DNA of 18,637 nt from UBA8337 sp965658615 (GTDB lineage: Bacteria > Pseudomonadota > Alphaproteobacteria > RS24): the NCBI GenBank assembly GCA_965658615.1, contig CBFHSX010000031.1:1-18637 (forward strand), in the 5' to 3' direction. Under the pieces are notes generated by a model. That model was not told the DNA's origin and searched no databases. It saw only the letters and a program-made list of their open reading frames with translations. Position numbers and translations under genes: made by a program. Shown here piece by piece: positions 7,165 to 15,749 of this stretch. Positions within the stretch are counted from its first letter, which is position 1. Every line of letters begins with the position of its first letter.

Positions 7165-8202
7165 TCATGCGCCCAGCATGGCTTCGATACCGGTGCCGGC
7201 CAGATAGGCGTCAATGCGGGCGCGGTCTTTGTCGCTCAGTGCCGCATATTCATCCCGCGTCCATTTAAGGCATTTCGCCTGATAGGAAAAACTCGGCTGC
7301 ACCCAGCGCGCGCCGTCAATCTCGGCTTCCCATTGCGCCTCGCCTGCCATAATGGCGGCGGCATTGGCCAGTTGTGCCGGTGCATAAACCCGGCCGATCT
7401 CGTTCAAAATAAGTTTCAGCGTGGCCGGTTGGTCTTCCAAAGGGACCCAATCGGCGACCTCCGGTTCCAGACCGCTCATATCGCGCAGCCGATCGACCCA
7501 AGCGACGCAGCGCGGCGATAATTTATGGGTGATGGCGCGCGGCGTCGGGTCAAAACCGACAAGCTGCGTCAATTGCCCGAACAGGCCAAAATCACCGGCC
7601 GCCGGTCGCGCCCCCAGCATGAAGGGCTGGCTGGCCAAATGGGCCTGCATGGCGGCCAAAAAGCGTTCATAGCTGGCGTCAATAACCGGCGCCGTCACAT
7701 CATTGGAGCCGACCACATAAAGCCGCGCGATTTGCCGCTCGCCAATATGCGCCTTGCTGGCCTCCAGACGCGCCGCGTCCAGAGTGACATCATGTGCCAG
7801 CGGCAATAGCGTCGACGCATTGTCAGCATCATCTGCATGGTGCCAGCGATAATGGAACATGAATTTGGTCACCCATTCATCGGCGAAATCTTCAATCAGA
7901 TAATCGATGAACGCCAAGGCGGGGTCCGGGGGCAGCACGCTGCGACCCTGATAATCGGCCTCAATCCTGCGGATGATCGGCGTCGTATCGGTCACCGCTT
8001 GCAGCCCTTCATCGCCGTCAAACAAAAAGGTCGGCAACAGCACCGGCTTGGGTGGGGTGATGCCGAGCTGGTCGCAAACTTGCTCCGGCGGGGCCCAAAT
8101 CACCGCCGCATCAATGCGCCGATAGCGCAGCAGCGCCAGCATTTTTTGCGTATAGGGAGATGGGGTACTGCCGATGAAACGAAGCGGTGCTGAACTGGTC
8201 AT
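7165..8202 (-). CDS. Glutathione S-transferase family protein, long form (345 aa)
   Basis: The N-terminal thioredoxin-fold domain (about 6-85) begins FIGSTPSPYTQKMLALLRYR, with Ser/Tyr near the usual GST catalytic position. A cis-Pro segment lies in VLLPTFLFDG (54-63), and TDTTPIIRRI (71-80) carries the Thr pair that contacts the glutathione gamma-glutamyl group. An all-alpha C-terminal domain follows, but the protein is about 130 residues longer than a standard GST, with an extra helical region at the end. Similar long forms occur in alphaproteobacteria without an assigned substrate. The start at 8202 has AGGGA 6 nt upstream. It is the first gene of a pair with the FAD monooxygenase, which suggests joint detoxification or aromatic catabolism (inference). 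Confidence 0.87.
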   Translation of the reverse strand: MTSSAPLRFIGSTPSPYTQKMLALLRYRRIDAAVIWAPPEQVCDQLGITPPKPVLLPTFLFDGDEGLQAVTDTTPIIRRIEADYQGRSVLPPDPALAFIDYLIEDFADEWVTKFMFHYRWHHADDADNASTLLPLAHDVTLDAARLEASKAHIGERQIARLYVVGSNDVTAPVIDASYERFLAAMQAHLASQPFMLGARPAAGDFGLFGQLTQLVGFDPTPRAITHKLSPRCVAWVDRLRDMSGLEPEVADWVPLEDQPATLKLILNEIGRVYAPAQLANAAAIMAGEAQWEAEIDGARWVQPSFSYQAKCLKWTRDEYAALSDKDRARIDAYLAGTGIEAMLGA

Positions 8203-8335
8203 GAGGGTCCCTGCTGAATATTTCGCCTTATAGCGCGCCCTGATTTTTCACCAGAAAATTCGGCGCGGCCGGCTGGCTTTGCGCCCCTGAGCCTGAAAGC
8301 GCGTCACAGTCGCCGACCGCTTAAAGATGATGAAC

Positions 8336-8351
8336 TGACATTTTAATGTCA
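8336..8351. promoter_or_regulatory. Palindromic operator candidate in front of the GST-monooxygenase pair
   Basis: TGACATT-TT-AATGTCA is a perfect inverted repeat with 7-bp arms and a 2-bp centre. On the - strand it overlaps a consensus-like TTGACA (8352-8347). No strong -10 lies 17 nt from it (CATCTT); a better TATAAG is at 8232-8227, close to the GST start. MarR-family dimers bind palindromes of about this size, and a MarR gene ends just upstream at 8364. The link to that regulator is inference. The stem is A/T-rich and not terminator-like. The rest of the 161-bp gap holds only a short GC hairpin around 8261-8271. Confidence 0.38.
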
Positions 8352-8363
8352 ATTTATAATCGG

Positions 8364-8867
8364 CTAATGCGTCTCGCCGCCAAGCGCCGGGCCACTACCC
8401 AAATCCTCAGCAGCGTCAAGAATCGGCGCCGCATCGATCGTGTCGGCTTCCAGCATCGCCGCGACGCGCTCCAGCGCGGAAATGATTTGCGCCTGTTCCC
8501 AGCTCTCAAGCTTTGAAAACCGGCCGGAAAAAATCTCGTGCAACATGGTCGGTGCGCCGGCCAAAGCGGTGCGTCCGGCATCGCTAAGCGCGACAAAATA
8601 GCGGCGCTTATCCAGCGCATCGGGCTGGCGACTGATCAGGCCGCGCGCTTCCAGCTTGCGCAGCATCAAGGTCATTGTGCCGCGCGACAGCGAAACCTTA
8701 TCGGCCAGCTTGGACGGGCTGATGGTAACGGCGCGGGCTATTTCCTGCAGCGTTACCAATTGCGACACGGATAGGCTCGATTCCTTCGCCAATTTGCGCG
8801 AATCGGATGCGGTGGCCCGCGAGATTTGCCGCAAGGCAATCAGGGCTTCTTCGGTTCTCTGGCTCAT
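8364..8867 (-). CDS. MarR-family transcriptional regulator
   Basis: This 167-aa winged-helix protein has helices over 5-50, recognition segment SPSKLADKVSLSRGTMTLMLRKL (about 50-72) and wing LISRQPDALDKRRYFVALSDAGR (77-99). A dimerisation helix follows at about 120-140, and the acidic tail contains IDAAPILD (144-151). Its ATG overlaps the BCCT stop by 4 nt (ATGA, 8864-8867), so the two are translated together. From memory, the C-terminal half resembles the CosR/EctR group, MarR regulators of compatible-solute genes; with a BCCT transporter as partner this fits osmolyte control, but I could not test it. It may act on the palindrome at 8336-8351 in front of the GST gene or on its own operon. 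Confidence 0.92.
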   Translation of the reverse strand: MSQRTEEALIALRQISRATASDSRKLAKESSLSVSQLVTLQEIARAVTISPSKLADKVSLSRGTMTLMLRKLEARGLISRQPDALDKRRYFVALSDAGRTALAGAPTMLHEIFSGRFSKLESWEQAQIISALERVAAMLEADTIDAAPILDAAEDLGSGPALGGETH

Positions 8868-10468
8868 TTTTCAATCGCAGGCATGTCCGACCCGACCTTT
8901 TTATTTTGCTCCTGCGATTGTAAGTCAGCCCACATGGTTTTGACCAGCGCATAAGCGGTGATGAACAAAACAAATGTGAAAGGCAGCGCCGCCATCAGCG
9001 TCCAGGCTTGCAGGCTGTCCAGCGCTTTGGCGCCGCCACCGACCAGCAGCACCACGGCGAAAAGCGAAATAATACAGGCCCAGAAAACGCGCTGCGTCAA
9101 AGGCGTGTCGGTCTTGCCACCGGCCGCCACACTATCGATTACCAGCGCGCCGCTATCTGAAGAGGTAACGAAAAACACAATCAAGAGGAGCAAGCCGACC
9201 AGACTGGCCAGCCCGCCAAGCGGCAGGTTTTCAAATAATTGGAACAGCACCAGAGAGACATCGCCAATGCCGCCGGCCAAGGCACCGACGCCGCTTTTCG
9301 CTTGATGGATAGCGGCCGTGCCGAAAGACGAAAACCAAATCGTCGCAATCGTCAGAGGGGCCAGCAGAGTAACGGCGATAAATTCGCGGACTGTGCGGCC
9401 GCGCGAAATGCGTGCCAAAAACAGCCCGACAAAAGGCGACCAGCTAATCCACCAGGCCCAATAGAAAATCGTCCAGCCATGGAAATAAGTCGTATCCTCG
9501 CGGCCGATAAAATTGCTCAAGGGCAGATAAGAGCGCGCATATTGCGCCAGTGCCTCGCCATAGCTCATGAAAATCGCCGCGGCCGGGCCGGTGACCAAAA
9601 TATAGATGAGCAGCAACACAGCCAGCGCCATAGTGAAATTCGACAGGATGCGAATGCCGCGATCGAGCCCGCGCACCACAGAGGCGACAGTGACAATGGC
9701 AATCAGGATAATAAAAGCGATTTGTGTCGGCAAGCCGCCATCGACCCCGAATAAGAAGCTCAAGCCCGAAGCGGCTTGGCGCGCGCCCAGCCCCAATGAG
9801 GTGGCGAGGCCGAACACAGTCGCCAAAATCGCCAACATATCGACAATATGGCCGGGCCAGCCCCATGTGCTTTGACCGAACACCGGATACAGCACGCTGC
9901 GCGGTGCCATGGGCAGGCCCGAATTCATGGTGAAATAGGCAATGCCCAGCCCGACCAGCGCATAGATCGACCAGGGGCCAATGCCCCAATTAAACAAGGT
10001 CGCGCCAAGGGCAAGGTTTTCCGCCGCGGCGCTATTGGCCTCGACATTGAACGGTGTGCCGTACCAGCCGGTATAATAGGCCAGCGGTTCCGCCGCGCCG
10101 TAAAATGTCATGCCAATGCCGACCCCGGCTGAGAACAACATGCACACCCATGAGACAATACCGAATTCGGGCTTGGCGTTTGCCCCGCCAAGCCGCAAAC
10201 GCCCCAAGGGCGAGAAACATAAAAACAGGATAAACAAGGTGATGAGGCTGACCGAGAGCGAGAAGAACCAATCGAACCCGCTCATCAGCTGGTTGCGCAA
10301 ACTGAGCAGCAGCTCCGAGGCCGGGCCCGGCATAATCAAGACCAGCCCCGAGACCAGCACGGCGATGACAGCCGAGAATGGAAACACCGGATTGTGAAAA
10401 TCAAAACCCGAAAGCTGGATATTATCCTGGCCGGGCTCGTATTCACCTTCAATATCAATTTTGCTCAT
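8864..10468 (-). CDS. BCCT-family betaine/carnitine/choline-type transporter
   Basis: This 534-aa inner-membrane secondary transporter has about 12 membrane segments. The BCCT signature GWTIFYWAWWISWSPFVG (331-348) provides the aromatic substrate box. Other landmarks are the glycine-rich AGVGIGMTFYGAAEPL (114-129), ATVFGLATSLGLGARQ (216-231) and TSSDSGALVID. It would import quaternary ammonium compounds such as glycine betaine, choline or carnitine, or DMSP, with Na+ or H+. The cytoplasmic tail is short, so BetP-like osmosensing by a long C-terminus is unlikely. AGGAAACAG lies just before ATG 10468. The stop of the sulfotransferase gene is 8 nt upstream, and the MarR start overlaps its own stop. 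Confidence 0.95.
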   Translation of the reverse strand: MSKIDIEGEYEPGQDNIQLSGFDFHNPVFPFSAVIAVLVSGLVLIMPGPASELLLSLRNQLMSGFDWFFSLSVSLITLFILFLCFSPLGRLRLGGANAKPEFGIVSWVCMLFSAGVGIGMTFYGAAEPLAYYTGWYGTPFNVEANSAAAENLALGATLFNWGIGPWSIYALVGLGIAYFTMNSGLPMAPRSVLYPVFGQSTWGWPGHIVDMLAILATVFGLATSLGLGARQAASGLSFLFGVDGGLPTQIAFIILIAIVTVASVVRGLDRGIRILSNFTMALAVLLLIYILVTGPAAAIFMSYGEALAQYARSYLPLSNFIGREDTTYFHGWTIFYWAWWISWSPFVGLFLARISRGRTVREFIAVTLLAPLTIATIWFSSFGTAAIHQAKSGVGALAGGIGDVSLVLFQLFENLPLGGLASLVGLLLLIVFFVTSSDSGALVIDSVAAGGKTDTPLTQRVFWACIISLFAVVLLVGGGAKALDSLQAWTLMAALPFTFVLFITAYALVKTMWADLQSQEQNKKVGSDMPAIEK

Positions 10469-10476
10469 ACTGTTTC

Positions 10477-12474
10477 CTATTGATAGCGCGCCGCGTCATA
10501 ATGCGGGCCGAGCGCTTTTTTAAGCGGGTCAAGATAAGGCTCGAACGGACGCCACGCGCCGACCCCTTTGCGGTTTAAGGGCTGGCGCACTTGCGCCGAA
10601 CTGGCAGTGCGCACAGCGCGTTCTGTCTGATGGAAATCGAGACAGGCTTGTTCAAAAGGCAGGCCCAGATAATCCAATAAGCGGTGCACTTGCCCTTCCA
10701 AATCATCCAGCACATGCTCGTGTTGGACATGCAAAATCTTGCCCGGCAACACGGCGTGCCAATGATCCATCAAGGCGACATAATCGGCATAATAGCGGCC
10801 GATTTCCTCCAGCCCATAGGTAAATTCTTGGCCTTGGGCAAAAAGCTGTTTGAAGCCGGAAAAACAGCAATCCATCGGGTCGCGCCGCGCATCAATGATT
10901 TTCGCATTTGGCAAGATCAGGTGAATAAGTCCGATATGGCGGAAATTATTCGGCATTTTATCGGTGAAAAACGCCGCCCCTTGGCGATGCAGGCGCGTCT
11001 CCTCGATAAAAGCCTCGCCCATTTCGCGCAGCTCATCGCCGCTCAAATCATGCAGATTTTGCGGATAAGCCGCCGCGCCATCAGCGCCGCGCTTTTTACC
11101 GCGCAAGCGATGCGCCAGGCTGAGAATATTCGGCAATTCCAGAGTGCCGTCAATTTGGCTATGCGAGGCCAGAATTTGCTCGATCAAGGTCGAACCGGCG
11201 CGCGGCAGCCCGACAATAAAAATCGGATCCGCCGCCCCATGCCCCTTATCGGCCTGGGCCGCAAACAAGTCCGGCGTGCAGGCGTCTTTTTGGGCTTCAA
11301 GCTCGTCGTGCATGGCATCAGCCGTATAGCCGCTTTGCTTGCGTTTCAGCGCATTGCCATTTTCGTAATGGCGGAAAGAAATATCAAAAGCCTTTTGGTC
11401 CTCATAGGCTTTGGCCAGCGCAAAAGCGACATGGACCGCGTCATTGGCGAACATGTCACCGCGCGCCATCAGCCCATCCATGCGGGCAATTTCATCATCG
11501 GTAAAGCGGTAGGTCTTTAGATTGGCAAGGCTGTAAAACCCGTCCCCATGATCCGGTTTCACCTGTATGGCTTGGCGATAGGCCTCGACGGCTTCTGCCT
11601 CGCGGCCCAGCGTTTTCATCGCATGGCCTTTCGACGTCCAGCTTCCGGCATCCTGCGGCACCAGCGCCAAGATGCGCTCAAACAATTCCAGCGCCTCATC
11701 ATAGCGCCCGGCCTGCATCAGATTTACAGCATGAACCGATAAATGCCGAACCCGGTCAGGCGCTTGCTCGACCAAATAGTGCGACTGCGCCTCGGCCTCT
11801 TCAAATCGCTGCCGGTTTTTCAGCACCTCAATATATTCCAATCGAATATCATGCAGCTGCGGCTGAAATTCCAAAATCGAGTCGAGGATAAATTCGGCCT
11901 GATCATTTTCGCCATGCCGAAATGCCAATTGCGCCAATAAACGCATGCCCTCAACATGGTGTTTATGCTTGGCCAAAAAGGCACGGCACATTTCTTCGGC
12001 CTGCGCCAGACGCCCCTCATGCATATGGTTCATCGCTGCTTGAAGGACCGGCGGTTGCGCAGCGACGCTTTTGCCGTTGGCCAGAGCCATTTCGGCTGCG
12101 CCTTCAAATCCTTTAGTCGCCAGCAAATTGGCCTGCCCGCGCCAGCTGGCAAGCAAAGAGGGGTTTTGCTGACAGGCAAATTGATAGGCACGCAAGGCGC
12201 GCTCAGGGTCGCTCTCAGCGTATAAATGCCCTTCTTCTTGAAAGATCCGACCGAAATCAGGCGAAATGGACTTCATTTCGGCGATATGCGCGGCGGCGCG
12301 GTCGGTCTGTTTCAAATAGCGCGCGCACACAGCAGCCATATAATGCGCGTCGAACAGCGCCGGAGCCTGCGCCAAAAGGCCGTTGAGAATGGCCTGCGCT
12401 TTATCAAAATCATTAGCTTCGATCGCAGCCTGAGCCGCTTTCAATGCCTCATCATGATCTCTTTTCGGTGCCAT
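10477..12474 (-). CDS. TPR-repeat sulfotransferase
   Basis: This is a 665-aa fusion. The N-terminal two thirds (about 5-400) are tetratricopeptide-like helical repeats, for example NDFDKAQAILNGLLAQAP (21-38), AGRYDEALELFERILALVP (255-273) and LGREAEAVEAYRQAIQVKP (289-307). The C-terminal part (about 415-650) is a PAPS-dependent sulfotransferase, with the 5'-phosphosulfate loop FIVGLPRAGSTLIEQ (419-433) and the 3'-phosphate motif DARRDPMDCCFSGFKQ (528-543, Arg531 and Ser539). Proteins with this architecture are common in marine alphaproteobacteria; acceptors are unknown and could be protein tyrosine, lipid or glycan. ATG 12474 is chosen because GGAAAG lies 8 nt upstream; the frame extends to 12570, which would run into the TonB receptor gene. 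It is cytoplasmic, with no signal peptide. Confidence 0.91.
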   Translation of the reverse strand: MAPKRDHDEALKAAQAAIEANDFDKAQAILNGLLAQAPALFDAHYMAAVCARYLKQTDRAAAHIAEMKSISPDFGRIFQEEGHLYAESDPERALRAYQFACQQNPSLLASWRGQANLLATKGFEGAAEMALANGKSVAAQPPVLQAAMNHMHEGRLAQAEEMCRAFLAKHKHHVEGMRLLAQLAFRHGENDQAEFILDSILEFQPQLHDIRLEYIEVLKNRQRFEEAEAQSHYLVEQAPDRVRHLSVHAVNLMQAGRYDEALELFERILALVPQDAGSWTSKGHAMKTLGREAEAVEAYRQAIQVKPDHGDGFYSLANLKTYRFTDDEIARMDGLMARGDMFANDAVHVAFALAKAYEDQKAFDISFRHYENGNALKRKQSGYTADAMHDELEAQKDACTPDLFAAQADKGHGAADPIFIVGLPRAGSTLIEQILASHSQIDGTLELPNILSLAHRLRGKKRGADGAAAYPQNLHDLSGDELREMGEAFIEETRLHRQGAAFFTDKMPNNFRHIGLIHLILPNAKIIDARRDPMDCCFSGFKQLFAQGQEFTYGLEEIGRYYADYVALMDHWHAVLPGKILHVQHEHVLDDLEGQVHRLLDYLGLPFEQACLDFHQTERAVRTASSAQVRQPLNRKGVGAWRPFEPYLDPLKKALGPHYDAARYQ

Positions 12475-12541
12475 TGCTTTTACTTTCCGAGCAAAAGAAT
12501 AGACCCCAAACGCAGGCCATTCGCCAAAGTGATGTAAGTCC

Positions 12542-15505
12542 TCAGAACTCGCGGCCGAGACGCACGCCAACCGTCAAGGGGCGCACAATCGACAGACGAT
12601 CGCGGTCATTGACGAAATTATTGGAAATCTCTGCCCGCTCATCCGTCAGATTATTGGCATAAACATCAAGGCTCCACTCGTCACGCGACAGGCCGATCGA
12701 AGCGTTCAGCACGGTTGAACTGTCAATATCACCGGCGTTCATCTCGATAATATCGCTACGCGCTTCGCCGGTATGCGTGACCTGACCAAAGACATGCGCA
12801 GTTGCGCCGCCTTCAACCTGCCATTCATAACGGGCCGAGAAATTACCGGAAAACTCCGGCGCAAACGCCAATTCCTTGCCTGCGACCACATCCGCAGTCG
12901 GGATCAACACATCCGTAATCTCCGTGTCGAGGAAGGAGAAAGCACCGGCCAATTGCAAGCCTTCAATGGAAGGAACGGCGTAAATAAAGTCACCCTCAAT
13001 CCCGGTAATCTCAGCGTTTGCCGCATTATCGGAGAAGAACAGATTGACGATATTCGGGTCAAACATGGTGGTTTGCAGATTGTCGATCTCGACAAAAAAT
13101 GCATTGCCGTTAAAGCGCAAATAACCGTCCAGCAAGGTGGTTTTCCAGCCAAGCTCGTAATTATTAACCTCATCGGTCTGCAATTCGAACGGAACCGTGT
13201 AATTATTCGGCCCGGATGCGCCCCCCGGACGGTTCAACAGACCCGGACGGAAACCTTCCGAGTACGTCGCATAGAACATCAAATCATCGTTCGGCGTATA
13301 GGTCAGATTGGCGCGCATAATCGTGCCGTCGGTTTCGGCTTTATCCGGCGCATGCACCGCATTGTAAATCGCCTCAATTTCGGCTTCGCAAATGGCGTTT
13401 GGCGCACAAAGGTCGGCGCCGCCAAAGCCGCGTGTGGTTGTGCTCCAGCTATCGGCAGCCGTCAAAGCCGTTTTGATTTGCTGAAGCGCAGTTGCGCGGT
13501 CGGCGTTCAAAAGCACCTCATCGCCCGTAGCTGTCAGGCCGGAGCGAACAAAAGTGATATGCGTCGCAGTTTTTGTATCACTGATGAAGGTAAAGCGGCC
13601 ATCACCATCATACAAATCGGTAATATTGGTGCCGAAAGCGTTTTTGTCGCCCCCGAAACCGTTACCGAAAGAAGAATTGGCGCTGCCTTCCATATCGACT
13701 TTCACGTCATATTGCCGCGCACCGACGGTTAAGGTTAGCGTATCGGGCAGTATATCGTAGCTGGCTTCACCAAACAGACCCATTTGTTCGTCAGTCCGTT
13801 TGATGTCATTACGGAAAATCGCACCACGCGGCAGGAATTCAGTGCCGGTGCGGAAATCATCCGTATTGAAATAGCTATTGGGATGAAAGCCCGGCACGGC
13901 GGCAAGCGACGCGTCGCTCTCAAAATGCGGCATGATATGCGCATATTCTGAGCCCGGATAAGTGAAATCAACCCGCTCCAGCAATTCGGTTTCGCTGGCA
14001 TAAATACCGGCCGTCCCGCGCAGGCGCATGTCCTGATCGCTCTGCACACGGAATTCGTGCGACCAAACTTCAGTTTCTGAATCCGATGTCACAAACATGT
14101 TCGGTGCATGACAAACCCCGAAAGGCGTGCCCTGTGTATAGCCGCCGCTTGGCAGTATCGGGTTCGGTTCAGTGCCCCCAGATGCATAATTATATTCCGG
14201 ATAGCTGACCGTGCTGTCACAAATATAATAAGGCAGATACTGACCGACATAGAGATAGTCAGTGTAATCAACACGCTGATCAGTTTCACGCTTGGTAAAA
14301 GCGCCTGTATACAGCATATCGAGAGCCGACAAACGGCCTTCCAGCGTCCAATTCGTATTGTGGAAGTCATCGGAAATATTGTCTTGCTCGTAGCGCTGTA
14401 CCTGCAAATCATCCAATTCCGGGTCGGTGAAGAACACACCATCGGACTCGACGCCCTGCTGCATATGATTGACATTTAATGTCCATTCATCACCCAGCTC
14501 TTTGGTCACCCCAAGGCGGAAACCGCTATAGGTGGCGTCGTTGAAATCATCCTCAACCAGCGCCTGATTGTCTGCTTCAATAAAGGTGACGTCAGGAAAC
14601 GCGTCTTTGAAGGATTGCCCGGCGCCCGGTAGCGTGCGATCACCCGAGCCAACTGTGTACATATTTGTTGTTACGCCCTCATGCGTGCCGGTAAAATCGC
14701 CACGCGCGCGAGCAGCCAAAATGCCGCTGCGACTTTGCACGCCGGCGCGCGCCAGGCTGACGGGAACACCATTGGCGCGCACCGTGCCGGCTTCGCGGAA
14801 GCGAGCCGATTCACTGGCATCAACCGTACCGGCGACATTGTCAATATAACCGCCTTGGAAATCATTGAAAATGACACCACGAATCGCCATCGTGTCGGAA
14901 ATCGGCTGATTGAAAATCATCTCAACCTTACGGCTGGCCTCGCCACCTTTAGTGAAACCGACATCGGCGTTTACTTTGACCATTTCTTCATCAAGGTTCG
15001 GCTTATTGGTAATCAAACGCACCACACCGGCTTGTGAGCTGGCACCGAACAGTGTGCCTTGCGGGCCGGCCAGCACTTCGACGCGCTCCATGTCCACGGC
15101 GTAGACATCGAGGTTACGGCCCGGCTGTGTCAGGGGCTGCTCGTCGAGGTAAAGCGCCACATTGGGGGCCAGACCGGCGACACCGGCAGTGGTCAAATTC
15201 GGCGTGGTCGAGGCGACACCGCGAATGTAAATCGTGTTTTGGCCGGGGCCTGAGCCACCCGCCGTGATACCCGGCATTTGCACCAGATAATCAGTGAAGA
15301 CATCGACGCCCAGCTGATCCAACTGTTTTTCGCCCAGCGCACTAACGGCAACCGGCACATCTTGCAGGCTTTCCGCTTTCTTCCGAGCCGTTACAACAAT
15401 CTCGTCAATCGCTCCTTGAGCATAGGCACCGACCGTCATTCCGGCCGTCATGGCAACACTCATACTGGCGACGGAAACCCCCGTCATCAAACGCTTTTTA
15501 AGCAT
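12542..15505 (-). CDS. TonB-dependent outer-membrane receptor
   Basis: This 987-aa receptor imports a scarce ligand across the outer membrane using TonB/ExbBD energy. The signal peptide (1-29, cut after AYA) is followed by a TonB box around DEIVVTA (34-40). The plug domain (about 45-165) includes TIYIRGVA and RVEVLAGPQGTLFGASSQAGVVRLITNKP-type segments, and the 22-strand barrel ends in GREF with the terminal Phe expected for BAM recognition. ATG 15505 is chosen because GGGAG lies 6 nt upstream; the longer frame to 15580 lacks a signal peptide at its start. Two pairs of Cys in presumed outer loops may form disulfides. It belongs to the large iron-complex receptor family of alphaproteobacteria; the ligand is not evident. 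The sulfotransferase gene starts 67 nt later. Confidence 0.95.
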   Translation of the reverse strand: MLKKRLMTGVSVASMSVAMTAGMTVGAYAQGAIDEIVVTARKKAESLQDVPVAVSALGEKQLDQLGVDVFTDYLVQMPGITAGGSGPGQNTIYIRGVASTTPNLTTAGVAGLAPNVALYLDEQPLTQPGRNLDVYAVDMERVEVLAGPQGTLFGASSQAGVVRLITNKPNLDEEMVKVNADVGFTKGGEASRKVEMIFNQPISDTMAIRGVIFNDFQGGYIDNVAGTVDASESARFREAGTVRANGVPVSLARAGVQSRSGILAARARGDFTGTHEGVTTNMYTVGSGDRTLPGAGQSFKDAFPDVTFIEADNQALVEDDFNDATYSGFRLGVTKELGDEWTLNVNHMQQGVESDGVFFTDPELDDLQVQRYEQDNISDDFHNTNWTLEGRLSALDMLYTGAFTKRETDQRVDYTDYLYVGQYLPYYICDSTVSYPEYNYASGGTEPNPILPSGGYTQGTPFGVCHAPNMFVTSDSETEVWSHEFRVQSDQDMRLRGTAGIYASETELLERVDFTYPGSEYAHIMPHFESDASLAAVPGFHPNSYFNTDDFRTGTEFLPRGAIFRNDIKRTDEQMGLFGEASYDILPDTLTLTVGARQYDVKVDMEGSANSSFGNGFGGDKNAFGTNITDLYDGDGRFTFISDTKTATHITFVRSGLTATGDEVLLNADRATALQQIKTALTAADSWSTTTRGFGGADLCAPNAICEAEIEAIYNAVHAPDKAETDGTIMRANLTYTPNDDLMFYATYSEGFRPGLLNRPGGASGPNNYTVPFELQTDEVNNYELGWKTTLLDGYLRFNGNAFFVEIDNLQTTMFDPNIVNLFFSDNAANAEITGIEGDFIYAVPSIEGLQLAGAFSFLDTEITDVLIPTADVVAGKELAFAPEFSGNFSARYEWQVEGGATAHVFGQVTHTGEARSDIIEMNAGDIDSSTVLNASIGLSRDEWSLDVYANNLTDERAEISNNFVNDRDRLSIVRPLTVGVRLGREF

Positions 15506-15585
15506 GATATCTCCCTTTAAACTTCGTTTTTCAAACCAAAAAAAGCCTGAAATCTCCGAACTTGGCCATTTGTCTACCATGGTTC

Positions 15586-15602
15586 GATTTGGAAATCAAA
15601 TC
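15586..15602. promoter_or_regulatory. Inverted repeat between the divergent receptor and aminotransferase genes
   Basis: GATTTG (15586-15591) and CAAATC (15597-15602) are perfect arms around a 5-nt centre, in the 244-bp gap between two divergent genes. On the - strand TTGATT overlaps the repeat, and TAGACA lies 17 nt further on, a weak promoter for the receptor. No convincing promoter for the aminotransferase was found in the remainder of the gap. Six-bp arms in an A/T-rich stretch can arise by chance. Confidence 0.25.
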
Positions 15603-15749
15603 ATCGCCTGTGGACGAGTTATTTTGCCACCCCTGCAGCCAGGGCTTGCATTGGCCAAAAGGACGCGCCACACTGTCCGGCAAATGGGAGGAGAACGCCG
15701 AAAGGTGGGCTTTTCCCTTGTGTCCTATCAAGTAGATGAGCCTCGCCAA

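Noticed and set aside
6348..7268. 306-codon open frame on the + strand
   Set aside because: It is antisense to the FAD monooxygenase and to the end of the GST gene and crosses the gap between them; no domain or start signal supports it.
8261..8271. CGGC-GCG-GCCG hairpin as terminator of the MarR operon
   Set aside because: The 4-bp stem with a 3-nt loop is too weak, and it would lie inside the leader of the GST gene if the TTGACA promoter is used.
10684..11520. 278-codon open frame on the + strand
   Set aside because: It is antisense to the sulfotransferase domain; the opposite strand has clear PAPS-binding motifs and this one has none.
12773..13732. 319-codon open frame on the + strand
   Set aside because: It is antisense to the barrel of the TonB receptor, is rich in Arg/Ile without recognisable motifs, and is a mirror frame of a real gene.
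14470..14484. Second TGACATT-T-AATGTC inverted repeat resembling the operator candidate at 8336-8351
   Set aside because: It is inside the TonB receptor coding sequence, has a 1-nt instead of 2-nt centre and lacks the last arm base. Chance codon combination is more likely than a second operator.
15506..15749. Riboswitch or structured leader before the aminotransferase
   Set aside because: No known riboswitch core, strong multi-stem structure or T-run terminator could be picked out by eye; only a short CCCTG/CAGGG repeat and the GATTTG/CAAATC repeat.
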